From Cellulomonas cellasea (GTDB taxonomy: Bacteria; Actinomycetota; Actinomycetes; Actinomycetales; Cellulomonadaceae), in NCBI RefSeq assembly GCF_006538745.1, contig NZ_BJLR01000022.1:1-64000 (forward strand): a stretch of DNA of 64,000 bases. Direction: 5' to 3'. Made by a program: the position numbers and the translations under genes. Below are positions 26,525 through 35,055 of this stretch, piece after piece; position 1 is the first letter of the stretch, and the number at the start of each line of letters is the position of its first letter. A model generated the notes under the pieces. It searched no databases, was not told the DNA's origin, and was given only the letters and a program-made list of their open reading frames with translations.

Positions 26525-27994
26525 TCAGCGCGGCAGCCGCAGCACCGCGCGCGCACCCCCGAGCGGCGCGTCCCCGAGCCCGACGTCCCCGCCGTTCTCG
26601 CGCGCGACCTCCCGCGCGATCGCGAGCCCGAGCCCGCTGCCGCCGGCCTCCCGCTCACGAGCGTCGTCGAGCCGCACGAACCGCTCGAACACGCGCTCGC
26701 GGTCGGGCGCGGGGATGCCGGCGCCGTCGTCGTCCACGGTGACCGCACCGTCCGCGACCGTGACCTCGACGCGTGCGGCGGCGTGCCGGACGGCGTTGTC
26801 GAGCAGGTTGCGCACGACGCGCGTGGTGGCCGCGGGGTCGGCGTGCGCGCGGCCGGACCCGGTGACCGTGAGGCTCACGTCGGTGCGCGCCGCGACCGCC
26901 CCGGACGCCTCGGTGGCGCCCCGCACGACGTCGAGCAGGTCGAGCTCGACGCGGTCGGCGCGGGTCGACCCGACCCGCGCGAGCAGGAGCAGGTCGTCGA
27001 CGAGCGCCTGCATGCGCAGCACCTCGCCCTCGAGGTCCTCCGCCAGCTCGGCGCCGCTGTAGGCGTCGGGGTGCGCGCGGGCGACCTCGATGGACGTCCG
27101 CAGGGACGCGAGGGGCGAGCGCAGCTCGTGCGCCGCGTCGCCGACGAACGTGCGCTGGCGCGCGGCCGCGACCTCGAGCCGGTCGAGCATCTCGTTGAGC
27201 GTGCGCGTGAGGGCGCCGAGCTCGTCGTGCGCGCGCCGGACGGGCAGCGAGCCCGGGCCGCCGGTGCGGGCGACCTGCGCGGCGGCCTGCCGGAGCTGCT
27301 CGACCGGGTGCAGCGCGCGGCCGAGGACGGTCCAGATGACGACCGCGAGCAGCGCGGTGAGGACCGGCACGACGCCCACGAGTGCGAGCCGGAGCGCGTC
27401 GAGCAGGCCGCGGACCTCCGCGAGCGGGACGGTGGCGACGACCGTCACGGGCGCGTCGCCGTACGTCGCGGGCAGCACCGCGACGCGCGCGTCCCCGTCG
27501 TACGCGCTGCGGTCGGTCCCCGTGACGAGGACGTCACCGGCCGCGACCGCCTCGGCGCGCAGCCCCCGCACCGCGTCCGCCGGAAGCACCGGGAGCGTGC
27601 GGCTCGCGTTCGGGGACGACGCGACGACGGCACCGCCGGCGTCGAGGAGCTGGACGAGCTCGCCCGGCTCGCCGACCGGGAGCGCCTCGGGGAGCCGGTC
27701 GTCGCCCACGAGCGTCGCCACCGTGAGGGCGCGGTCGCGCGCGATGTCGTCGAGCGCGTCGACGCGGCTCACCGAGAGCACGTTGGTGAGGATCAGCGCA
27801 CCCGCGGCGAGCCCCGCGCACAGCACCCCGGACGTGAGCAGCGTCAGCCGCAGGCGCAGCGACCAGCGCCCCGGGCCGCGGGCCGGCGCGACGTCGGGCG
27901 CGGGCAGCGGCACCGGCGGTCCCGCGGGCCCACCCGTCGGCACGGGCCGGGGCGCGGACGCGACGCCGCCGCCCGGCGCCACCGTCCCGGTCAT
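26525..27994 (-). CDS. Two-component sensor histidine kinase
   Basis: 489 residues: a Pro-rich cytoplasmic start (1-43), membrane helix (about 47-70), extracellular sensor (about 72-205), second helix (about 207-230), HAMP linker, then the HisKA domain with phospho-acceptor His289 in 'GDAAHELRSPLASL', and an HATPase domain with N-box 'VVRNLLDNAVRHA', G1 'DDDGAGIP' and 'GGSGLGLAIAREV'. It phosphorylates the response regulator encoded just upstream, whose stop overlaps its start (ATGA). The stimulus is unknown; the divergent LolA-like/ABC operon is a likely target. Confidence 0.95.
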   Translation of the reverse strand: MTGTVAPGGGVASAPRPVPTGGPAGPPVPLPAPDVAPARGPGRWSLRLRLTLLTSGVLCAGLAAGALILTNVLSVSRVDALDDIARDRALTVATLVGDDRLPEALPVGEPGELVQLLDAGGAVVASSPNASRTLPVLPADAVRGLRAEAVAAGDVLVTGTDRSAYDGDARVAVLPATYGDAPVTVVATVPLAEVRGLLDALRLALVGVVPVLTALLAVVIWTVLGRALHPVEQLRQAAAQVARTGGPGSLPVRRAHDELGALTRTLNEMLDRLEVAAARQRTFVGDAAHELRSPLASLRTSIEVARAHPDAYSGAELAEDLEGEVLRMQALVDDLLLLARVGSTRADRVELDLLDVVRGATEASGAVAARTDVSLTVTGSGRAHADPAATTRVVRNLLDNAVRHAAARVEVTVADGAVTVDDDGAGIPAPDRERVFERFVRLDDAREREAGGSGLGLAIAREVARENGGDVGLGDAPLGGARAVLRLPR

Positions 27995-28644
27995 CCGGCC
28001 GCGCGGTACCCCGCACCGCGCACGGTCGCGACGACGTCGCGCCCGAGCTTGCGCCGCAGGTACCCGACGTAGACCTCGACGACGTTGAGGTCCTCCCCCG
28101 ACCCGTCCCACACGTGGTCGCGCAGCTCGACCTTGCCGACGACCCGGTCGGCGTGCCGCATGAGGTACTCGAGCAGCGCGGTCTCGCGGGTCGTGAGCGC
28201 GACGACCTCGCCCGCGCGGGTCACGACACGGGTCGCGGGGTCGAGCACCACGTCGCCCACCTGCAGGACCGCGGGGCGTGCGTGCGCGGGCCGGCGCACG
28301 AGCGCGCGCAGCCGGGCCACGAGCACGACGAACGAGAACGGCTTGGTCAGGTAGTCGTCGGCGCCGACGTCGAGGCCGTCGGCGACGTCGTGCTCGCCGT
28401 CCTTGGCGCTCAGCAGCAGCACGGGCGTCCACACGCCCAGCGCGCGCAGGTCCGTGACGACGTCGTAGCCGTTGCGGCGCGGCAGCATGATGTCGAGCAC
28501 GATCGCGTCGTACTCGTTCTCGGTGGCGAGGTGCAGGCCCGTCGCGCCGTCGAACGCGACGTCGACCGCGAAGCCCTCCGCCGTGAGCCCGCGGTGCAGG
28601 GCGCGCACGAGCCCGCGTTCGTCGTCGACCACCAGGACCCGCAC
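27991..28644 (-). CDS. OmpR-family response regulator
   Basis: 217 residues: receiver domain with the phosphorylated Asp51 in 'DAIVLDIMLPRRNG', acidic pair 'VVDDE' and Lys in 'YLTKPF', then a winged-helix DNA-binding domain ending 'VATVRGAGYRAAG'. GTG at 28644 is chosen because 'VLVVDD' follows immediately; GATGCT 6 bases upstream suggests a leaderless mRNA. It is first in an operon with the histidine kinase and divergent, over 94 bases, from the LolA-like gene. Confidence 0.95.
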   Translation of the reverse strand: MRVLVVDDERGLVRALHRGLTAEGFAVDVAFDGATGLHLATENEYDAIVLDIMLPRRNGYDVVTDLRALGVWTPVLLLSAKDGEHDVADGLDVGADDYLTKPFSFVVLVARLRALVRRPAHARPAVLQVGDVVLDPATRVVTRAGEVVALTTRETALLEYLMRHADRVVGKVELRDHVWDGSGEDLNVVEVYVGYLRRKLGRDVVATVRGAGYRAAG

Positions 28645-28738
28645 GGGACGAGCATCCCACCGCGCACGCCGCGCGCCCCACCCGCGGCGCCGGCGACCTC
28701 TCAGCGCGCCCTCAGGCGCCGGGGCGCACAGTGGAGCC

Positions 28739-30007
28739 ATGACCGAGACGACCGAGCCCTCGAGCACCCCACGATCCCTGTCCCCACGCGTCCGCTGGGC
28801 GGTCCCGGCGGTCGCCGCCGTGGCCGTCGCCGGCGCCTTCGTCGCACCCCCGCTGCTCGCCTCCGCGGGCGCCGAGGGCCTGCCCGACGTGACCCCGGCC
28901 GAGCTGATCAGCTCCGTCGCCGCCGCCCAGCCGGTCCCGATGAGCGGCACGCTCGTCTACACCGCGCGGCTCGGCCTGCCGGAGATCCCGTTCGGCGAGG
29001 TCGGCGGCGCGGACCCGATCGCGCTGCTCGGCGGCAGCTCGACGCTGCGGGTGTGGACCGACGGCACCGAGCGCTCGCGCGTCTCGCTGCTCGGCTCGGT
29101 CTCGGAGTACTCCGTCGTGCGTGACGGCGCCGAGGCGTGGACGTACTCGAGCGCCGACGAGGAGGTCGTGCACTACGCGCTGAGCGCCGAGGACCAGGCC
29201 CGCTACGACGCGCTCGCCGAGCAGGCCCGCGCCGGGACGCTCCCCGAGGTCGCGGGCGGGCTGCCGACGCCCGACGAGGTCGCGGGCCACGTGCTCGCGC
29301 AGGCCGAGCAGTTCTCGTCGGTCACGCTCGACGCCGAGCTCACCGTCGCCGGGCGCGACGCGTACCAGCTCGTCGTGACGCCGAAGGCCGACGCCGAGAC
29401 GCTGATCGCCCGCACCGTGGTCGCGGTCGACGCCGAGACCTCGACGCCGCTGCGCGTGCAGGTGTGGAGCACGCAGGACGCCGACGCCCCGGCGCTCGAG
29501 ATCGGGTTCACCGACGTCGCGTTCGAGGCGCCCGACGACGCGGTCCTCGCGTTCTCGGCACCGGCCGACGCGAGCGTCGAGGACGTCGAGGTCCCGCTGC
29601 CGAGCGCCGCGGACCTCGCTCAGGTGCCGTCCGCGAAGGACGCGCAGGAGCTCCCCCCGGGCGTCACGGTCACCGGCACCGGCTGGGAGTCGGTCACCGA
29701 GATCACCGGGCTCGACGTCGCGAACCTCGTCGCGGGCGACCCCGCCGCCCTCACGAGCGTCCCGGGCGCCGGCAAGACGTTCGGCTCGGAGAGCGCGCAG
29801 GACCTCATCGAGGAGTTCGCCCCCACCGACGAGAACGGCCAGCACGGCGTGCCGGACCTCGACACGAGCGCGCTGTACGACCAGCTGACGACCGAGGTCC
29901 CCGAGGGCCGGCTGCTCAGCTCGTCGCTGCTCAGCGTGCTCGTCACGACCGACGGGCGCGTCCTGGCGGGGGCCGTCCCGGCGGACACCCTGCGCGGGAT
30001 GGCGTGA
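28739..30007 (+). CDS. LolA/DUF2092-like exported protein
   Basis: 422 residues. An N-terminal membrane segment (about 22-45) suggests an anchored or secreted protein, followed by a beta-rich domain resembling LolA/DUF2092 ('TARLGLPEIPFGEV', 'EAWTYSSADEEVVHY', 'DAYQLVVTPK'). In actinobacteria such proteins sit beside ABC transporters and two-component systems; the role may be binding of lipids or sensing the cell envelope. ATG at 28739 follows CACAGT by 6 bases. Its stop overlaps the GTG of the ABC ATPase gene. Confidence 0.85.
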   Translation: MTETTEPSSTPRSLSPRVRWAVPAVAAVAVAGAFVAPPLLASAGAEGLPDVTPAELISSVAAAQPVPMSGTLVYTARLGLPEIPFGEVGGADPIALLGGSSTLRVWTDGTERSRVSLLGSVSEYSVVRDGAEAWTYSSADEEVVHYALSAEDQARYDALAEQARAGTLPEVAGGLPTPDEVAGHVLAQAEQFSSVTLDAELTVAGRDAYQLVVTPKADAETLIARTVVAVDAETSTPLRVQVWSTQDADAPALEIGFTDVAFEAPDDAVLAFSAPADASVEDVEVPLPSAADLAQVPSAKDAQELPPGVTVTGTGWESVTEITGLDVANLVAGDPAALTSVPGAGKTFGSESAQDLIEEFAPTDENGQHGVPDLDTSALYDQLTTEVPEGRLLSSSLLSVLVTTDGRVLAGAVPADTLRGMA

Positions 30008-31026
30008 CGGGGACGACCGTGGCGACCGGAACGGCCCCGGCGGCGAGCAGCGACCAGCTGCCCGCCGCCGGCGGCGTGCCCGGGGACCACGACCTCGCGG
30101 TCCGGACCGACGGACTGACCAAGCGCTTCCGCTCGGGTCAGGTCGCGGTCGACGGGCTCGGGCTGCACGTGCCGCGCGGCTCGGTCTACGGCTTCCTCGG
30201 CCCGAACGGCTCGGGCAAGACGACGACGATCCGGATGCTGCTCGGCCTCGTCCGCCCGACGAGCGGGCGCGCGTGGCTGCTCGACGGCGCGATGCCCGAG
30301 GCCGGCGCGACGGTGCTCCCCCGGGTCGGCGCGCTCGTCGAGGGACCCGCGTTCCACCCGTACCTGACCGGGCGCGCGAACCTCGTGCGGCTCGACGCGA
30401 GCGACGCCACGGCGGACCCCCGCACGTCCCGCCGGCGCACCGAGGACGCGCTCGAGCGCGTCGGGCTCTCGGCCGCCGCCGCGAAGCCGTACCGGCAGTA
30501 CTCGCTCGGCATGAAGCAGCGGCTCGGGCTCGCCGCCGCGCTGCTGCGCCCGCGCGAGCTCCTCGTGCTCGACGAGCCGACGAACGGCCTCGACCCGCAG
30601 GGCACGCGCGAGGTCCGCCACCTCGTGCGCGAGCTCGCCGACGCCGGCACCACGGTCCTGGTGTCCTCGCACCTGCTCGCCGAGATCGAGCAGGTCTGCA
30701 CGCACATCGGGATCATGAGCCGCGGCCGCCTGCTCCTGCAGGGCGAGCGCCAGGCGCTGACCGACCGCGGCACCGCCCACGTGGGCGTCACGACGTCGCT
30801 CGCGCACGTCGGCGCGGTCGCGGAGGTGCTGACCGGGCTCGGGCTCACCGAGGTCACCACCGACGGTCCGACGCTGCGCGCGCTGCTCGCGAGCACGCCG
30901 CCCGAGAAGATCTCCGCGGCGATCGTGCACGCGGGGCTCGACCTCGTGGGGCTCGAGGTCACGCGCCCGAGCCTCGAGCAGGTCTTCGTGGCGCTGACCG
31001 GGGAGGGCTTCGATGTCGCACGCTGA
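30004..31026 (+). CDS. ABC transporter ATP-binding protein
   Basis: 340 residues of the DrrA/CcmA type. Walker A 'GPNGSGKTT', signature 'YSLGMKQRLG', Walker B 'LLVLDEPTNG' and the switch His in 'VSSHLL' are all intact. The C-terminal 90 residues are a regulatory region of this subfamily. GTG at 30004 overlaps the LolA-like gene's stop; the permease gene begins 14 bases before this gene ends. The three form one operon. Substrate unknown; an antibiotic, lipid or signal peptide are all possible. Confidence 0.94.
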   Translation: MTGTTVATGTAPAASSDQLPAAGGVPGDHDLAVRTDGLTKRFRSGQVAVDGLGLHVPRGSVYGFLGPNGSGKTTTIRMLLGLVRPTSGRAWLLDGAMPEAGATVLPRVGALVEGPAFHPYLTGRANLVRLDASDATADPRTSRRRTEDALERVGLSAAAAKPYRQYSLGMKQRLGLAAALLRPRELLVLDEPTNGLDPQGTREVRHLVRELADAGTTVLVSSHLLAEIEQVCTHIGIMSRGRLLLQGERQALTDRGTAHVGVTTSLAHVGAVAEVLTGLGLTEVTTDGPTLRALLASTPPEKISAAIVHAGLDLVGLEVTRPSLEQVFVALTGEGFDVAR

Positions 31027-31906
31027 GGTCCTCGACGGTCCCGTCGCCGGGACGTCCACGGCGCCGCTTTCCACCGCGCGCCGCCGCGGCGCGTGGTCCC
31101 GGCTGATGCGCAGCGAGCTCCGGCTCGTCTTCGGCCGGCGCCGCAACCAGGTGCTCCTCGCCGGGCTCGCGGCCGTCCCGGTCCTGCTCGGCACCGTGCT
31201 GTTCGTGACCCAGGACTCGGCGCTCGGCGGCCAGGGTCCCGGGTTCGTCGGACGGGTCACGGGCAACGGGCTGTTCCTCGTGGTCGCCGCGCTGTTCCTG
31301 TGCCTGCCGTTCCTGCTGCCCCTGACGATCGGCATCGCGTCGGGCGACGCGGTCGCGGGCGAGGCGTCCGCCGGGACGCTGCGCTACCTGCTGACCGTGC
31401 CCGTCTCGCGGACGCGGCTGCTCGGGGTCAAGGCCCTCGGCGCGCTCGCGTTCGCCGGCGCGGCGGTCCTCGCGATCGCCGTCATGGCGTTCGTGACCGG
31501 GGCGGCGTACTTCGGGCTCGACGACGTCGCGCTGCTGTCGGGGTCGACCATCCCGCTCGGCACCGGCATCGGTCGCATGGCCGGCGTCGTCGCGTACGTC
31601 GCGCTGTCGATGACCGGGCTCGTGGCGGTCGGGCTGTTCCTCTCGACGCTCACCGAGGTGCCGGTCGGGGCGATGGCGGCGACCGTCGTGGTCGCGATCG
31701 TCTCGGCGGTGCTCGACACGCTGCCGCAGCTGTCCGCGATCCACGGCGGGCTGCTCACGCACCACTGGCTCGACTTCGCGGAGTTCCTGCGCGTCGAGGT
31801 CGGCTGGGACGTGCTCGCGCAGGGGCTCGCGGTGCAGGGCGCGTGGGTCGTCCTCTTCGGGGCCCTCGCGTGGAGCCGCTTCACGACGGCGGACGTCTCG
31901 TCCTGA
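31013..31906 (+). CDS. ABC transporter permease, ABC-2 type
   Basis: 297 residues, six predicted membrane helices, and the ABC-2 signature region 'SGDAVAGEASAGTLRYLLTVPVSR', split here as 'GEASAGTLRYLLT' and 'PVSRTRLLGVK'. It is the membrane partner of the ATPase at 30004 and probably works as a dimer. Start ATG at 31013 lies within the end of the ATPase gene, so translation is coupled. Confidence 0.92.
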   Translation: MSHAEVLDGPVAGTSTAPLSTARRRGAWSRLMRSELRLVFGRRRNQVLLAGLAAVPVLLGTVLFVTQDSALGGQGPGFVGRVTGNGLFLVVAALFLCLPFLLPLTIGIASGDAVAGEASAGTLRYLLTVPVSRTRLLGVKALGALAFAGAAVLAIAVMAFVTGAAYFGLDDVALLSGSTIPLGTGIGRMAGVVAYVALSMTGLVAVGLFLSTLTEVPVGAMAATVVVAIVSAVLDTLPQLSAIHGGLLTHHWLDFAEFLRVEVGWDVLAQGLAVQGAWVVLFGALAWSRFTTADVSS

Positions 31907-31913
31907 CCTCCTG

Positions 31914-31946
31914 CGGACCCGCACCGACGGCGGGCCGGTGGGTCCG
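31914..31946. terminator. Terminator after the ABC operon
   Basis: CGGACC (31914-31919) plus CACCG (31922-31926) pair with CGGTG (31936-31940) and GGTCCG (31941-31946), leaving CG bulged. It lies between convergent genes. Confidence 0.5.
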
Positions 31947-31990
31947 TGTGGCGCACCGGCCCTCCGGTCGTGGCGCGGCGCCGGGGGGCC

Positions 31991-32788
31991 TCACACGTCG
32001 AGGTCGGTGACGACCGCCCAGTGGTCCGACGGCAGCACGCCGTCGACCTCCGCGGTCCCCGCGAGCACGCTCCCGTGCGCGACGACGGACGCACCGGGCC
32101 GCCCCGGCCGGGCGTACGCGTGGTCGATGCGCCGGTCGATCTGCTTGACGGCCTCGAGGGGCGCGAACGGCACCGCGGAGCTCAGCGTCACCGCGTCCGG
32201 GTCGCCGCCGCCCGCGGACCACAGGTCGGTCGCGACCGCGTCGAGCGGCGCGAGCTCGGGCGTTCCCGGGCCCGCGTTGAGGTCGCCCAGGAACACCACG
32301 GGCAGGTCGCCGTCGAGCCCCGGATCGGTCAGCAGAGCGGCGAGGGCCCTGGTCTGCGCGAGGTGGTCGTCGGCGCGGTCGACCTCCCACTCGGTGCACG
32401 CCACGACGACGTGCAGCGGGCCGGCGGGGTGGTCGAGCGTCGCGACGAGCGCCGCGGGCGGCTCGCGGTGCTGCGCGGGCAGCACGTGCCGGGTCACCGC
32501 GCGGACCGGCCAGCGGCTCACGAGCCCGACGCCCATCTCGACGCCCACCTGCTCGGGGTGCTCGGCGGGCTCGGGCACGGGCGGCACCGAGATCGGCACG
32601 AACGCCGCGTGCTGCCCAAGGCGCGCCGCGATCTCGTCGGCCTGCGAGCGGCCGTCGGCGAGCCACGCCTCCTGGAGCCCGAGGACGTCGGGGCGGACCG
32701 CCTCGACGACCGCTGCGATCGCGTCCTGACGCGCGCGCCACGCCGGCCCGCCGAACCGCCACCACACGTTCCACGTCATGAGCCGCAC
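31991..32788 (-). CDS. Endonuclease/exonuclease/phosphatase family protein
   Basis: 265 residues of the EEP superfamily (DNase I-like fold), Mg-dependent phosphodiesterases or phosphatases. Seen: 'LMTWNVWWRFGG' with the Asn, 'VLGLQEAW' with the metal-binding Glu, 'VFLGDLNAGPG' with the Asp/Asn, and 'LPSDHWAVVTDLD' with the catalytic His. GTG at 32788 is chosen because TACGGT lies 6 bases upstream. Substrate could be nucleic acid, a phosphoinositide or a sphingolipid. No signal peptide. Confidence 0.9.
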   Translation of the reverse strand: MRLMTWNVWWRFGGPAWRARQDAIAAVVEAVRPDVLGLQEAWLADGRSQADEIAARLGQHAAFVPISVPPVPEPAEHPEQVGVEMGVGLVSRWPVRAVTRHVLPAQHREPPAALVATLDHPAGPLHVVVACTEWEVDRADDHLAQTRALAALLTDPGLDGDLPVVFLGDLNAGPGTPELAPLDAVATDLWSAGGGDPDAVTLSSAVPFAPLEAVKQIDRRIDHAYARPGRPGASVVAHGSVLAGTAEVDGVLPSDHWAVVTDLDV

Positions 32789-32975
32789 CGGTCCACCGTA
32801 GGAAGGCGACCGCGCCGGAGGAAGACGGGGCGGGTGCGAGGTCCGGAACCCGCCAGGCGGCGCATATGGGGCTGCGCGGTGTGGGTGGGCGCCGGTAGAC
32901 AAGGGTCGACGGAGCGCGCGTCCGTGGGAACGGTCCCGTGGCGCGCGCGTGAGCTCGACGACGAGGAGCACGCCC

Positions 32976-33371
32976 ATGCCGGTCCGCTGGTACTCCGTGG
33001 TGGTCGACTGCGCCGACATGCGGGCGCAGTCCGCCTGGTGGGCGCAGGTGCTCGGCTGGGTCGTCGCCTACGAGGACGACGAGGAGTCGACGATCGTGCC
33101 GCCGCACGCGCTCGACCAGGCGCGCGACGTCCCGGTCGAGGAGCGTGGACCGGGGCTGTGCTTCGTGCAGGTCCCCGAGCACAAGCAGGTCAAGAACCGG
33201 CTGCACCTCGACCTCGCGCCGCGCGTCGACGAGGACCAGGCGGAGGCGGTCGAGCGGCTGGTCGCGCTCGGCGCGACGCGGATCGACGTCGGGCAGGCCG
33301 ACGACGTCTCGTGGGTCGTGCTCGCCGACCCCGAGGGCAACGAGTTCTGCGTGCTGAGCCCGCGCGACTGA
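32976..33371 (+). CDS. VOC family protein (glyoxalase-like)
   Basis: 131 residues with the vicinal-oxygen-chelate fold: 'VVVDCADMRAQSAWWAQVLGW' opening, 'NRLHLDLAP' with a metal-site His, and 'VLADPEGNEFCVLSP' at the end. Members act in metal-dependent lyase, dioxygenase or resistance reactions, or just bind ligands. ATG at 32976 has GAGGAG at 32963-32968. It is 3 bases upstream of the dehalogenase-like gene and co-transcribed with it. Confidence 0.9.
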   Translation: MPVRWYSVVVDCADMRAQSAWWAQVLGWVVAYEDDEESTIVPPHALDQARDVPVEERGPGLCFVQVPEHKQVKNRLHLDLAPRVDEDQAEAVERLVALGATRIDVGQADDVSWVVLADPEGNEFCVLSPRD

Positions 33372-33374
33372 GCC

Positions 33375-34250
33375 GTGTTCGAGGGCTTCGCGGAGGAGCA
33401 CGTCCCCGCCGGTGACGTCGACCTCCTCGTCCGCCACGGCGGGAGCGGCCCGGCGGTGCTCCTGCTGCACGGGCACCCGCGCACGTCCGCGACGTGGCAC
33501 CGGGTCGCGCCCCTGCTCGTCGACCGCGGGTTCACGGTCGTGTGCCCCGACCTGCCCGGGTACGGGCGCTCGGGCAAGCCGGTCCCCGCGCCGGGGCACG
33601 AGCCGCACGCCAAGCGGGCGGTCGCGGAGCGGCTGCTCACGGTGATGCGGTCGCTCGGGCACGCGCAGTTCTGCGTCGCCGGGCACGACCGCGGCAGCTA
33701 CTCGGCGCTGCGCCTCGCGCTGGATCACCCCGAGGCCGTGGACCGCGTCGCGCTGCTCGACTGCCTGCCGATCAGCGAGCACCTCGCGCGCACGGACGCG
33801 ACGTTCGCGACCCGGTGGTGGCACTGGTTCTTCTACGCCCAACCTGAGGTCCCCGAGCGCGTCATCACCGCGGACCCGGACGCCTGGTACCGCGGCGACC
33901 CCGCGGTCATGGGTCACGAGAACCACGCCGAGTGGCGGGCGGCGGTGCGGGACCCGGACGTCGTGCGCGGGATGCTCGAGGACTACCGCGCCGGGCTGAC
34001 CGTCGACCGCCGGGACGAGGAGGCCGACCGGGTCGCGGGGCGGCGCGTCGAGCCGCCGCTGCTCGTGCTCTGGTCGACGCGCGACGACCTCGAGGAGCTC
34101 TACGGGGACCCGCTGCGGATCTGGCGCGACTGGGCCCGCGACGTGCGTGGGCACGGGATCGACTCCGGGCACCACGTGGCCGAGGAGGCGCCCGGCCCGC
34201 TCGCCGAGTCGCTCGGCGCGTTCTTCGCCGGTGCCGAGCCGCGACCTTGA
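33375..34250 (+). CDS. Alpha/beta hydrolase, haloacetate dehalogenase-like
   Basis: 291 residues. The nucleophile is Asp, not Ser: 'VAGHDRGSYSALRLALDHP' is the GHDRG elbow of fluoroacetate/haloacetate dehalogenases, and 'LLLHGHPRTSATWHRVAP' the oxyanion region. The proposed reaction is hydrolysis of 2-haloacids, with the catalytic His in 'IDSGHHVAEEAP'. Epoxide hydrolase activity cannot be excluded. GTG at 33375 comes just after the VOC gene's stop, without an obvious ribosome binding site, so the two are probably coupled. Confidence 0.88.
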   Translation: MFEGFAEEHVPAGDVDLLVRHGGSGPAVLLLHGHPRTSATWHRVAPLLVDRGFTVVCPDLPGYGRSGKPVPAPGHEPHAKRAVAERLLTVMRSLGHAQFCVAGHDRGSYSALRLALDHPEAVDRVALLDCLPISEHLARTDATFATRWWHWFFYAQPEVPERVITADPDAWYRGDPAVMGHENHAEWRAAVRDPDVVRGMLEDYRAGLTVDRRDEEADRVAGRRVEPPLLVLWSTRDDLEELYGDPLRIWRDWARDVRGHGIDSGHHVAEEAPGPLAESLGAFFAGAEPRP

Positions 34251-34281
34251 CGTGCAGGCAGATGCCTGCGTAACCTGAGGC

Positions 34282-35055
34282 GTGGCCGGCGACGTGGACG
34301 ACGTGTTCAAGGCGCTCGCCGACCGCACGCGCCGCGCGCTGCTCGACCGGCTGCACGAGCGGAACGGCCAGACGCTCGGCGAGCTCGCGGACGGCACGGG
34401 CATGGCGCGGCAGTCCGTGACGCAGCACCTCGACCTGCTCGAGGCCGCGAACCTCGTCAGCACCGTGCGGCAGGGCCGGACCCGGCTGCACTTCCTCAAC
34501 CCGGTCCCCCTCCACGAGATCCAGGAGCGGTGGATCGACAAGTTCGAGCGCCCGCGGCTGCGGGCGATCGCCGAGCTACGACGACGAGCGGAGGACGCCA
34601 TGGCCGAGACGCCGGCGTTCGTGTACGTGACCTACATCGACGCGACGCCCGAGAAGGTCTGGGAGGCGCTCACCGACGCCGACCTGACCGCGCAGTACTG
34701 GGGCCACAGCAACGTGTCCGACTGGCAGGTCGGCTCGGGCTGGGAGCACCGGCGCACCGACGGCAGCGGGACAGCGGACGTCGTCGGCACCGTGCTCGAG
34801 AGCGAGCCGCCGCACCGGCTCGTGACGACCTGGGCGCTGCCCGGCGAGGACCTCGTCGAGGGCGCCTCGCGCGTGACGTTCGACGTCGCGCGCTACGGCA
34901 CGATCACGCGGCTCACGGTGACGCACGTCGACCTGACCGAGGAGGACCGCGGCCAGGCGGCGTCCGGCTGGGCCGCGGTGCTGTCCAACCTCAAGACGTT
35001 CGTCGAGACCGGGCGGACGCTGTCCGAGGTGCCGTGGGCCCGGGACCGCACGTGA
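34282..35055 (+). CDS. ArsR-type regulator fused to an SRPBCC (AHSA1-like) domain
   Basis: 257 residues. The first 105 form an ArsR winged helix ('DVFKALADRTRRALLDRL', 'MARQSVTQHLDLLEAANLV'), and from about 108 an SRPBCC/AHSA1 domain begins ('YVTYIDATPEKVWEALTDADLTAQYW'-like, ending 'GWAAVLSNLKTFVETG'). The SRPBCC pocket could bind a small hydrophobic ligand that controls the DNA-binding half. GTG at 34282 lies 5 bases after TAACCT. Inside the gene, GGAGG (34590-34594) precedes ATG 34600, so the second domain could also be made alone. The stop overlaps the GH16-like gene (GTGA). Confidence 0.9.
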   Translation: MAGDVDDVFKALADRTRRALLDRLHERNGQTLGELADGTGMARQSVTQHLDLLEAANLVSTVRQGRTRLHFLNPVPLHEIQERWIDKFERPRLRAIAELRRRAEDAMAETPAFVYVTYIDATPEKVWEALTDADLTAQYWGHSNVSDWQVGSGWEHRRTDGSGTADVVGTVLESEPPHRLVTTWALPGEDLVEGASRVTFDVARYGTITRLTVTHVDLTEEDRGQAASGWAAVLSNLKTFVETGRTLSEVPWARDRT

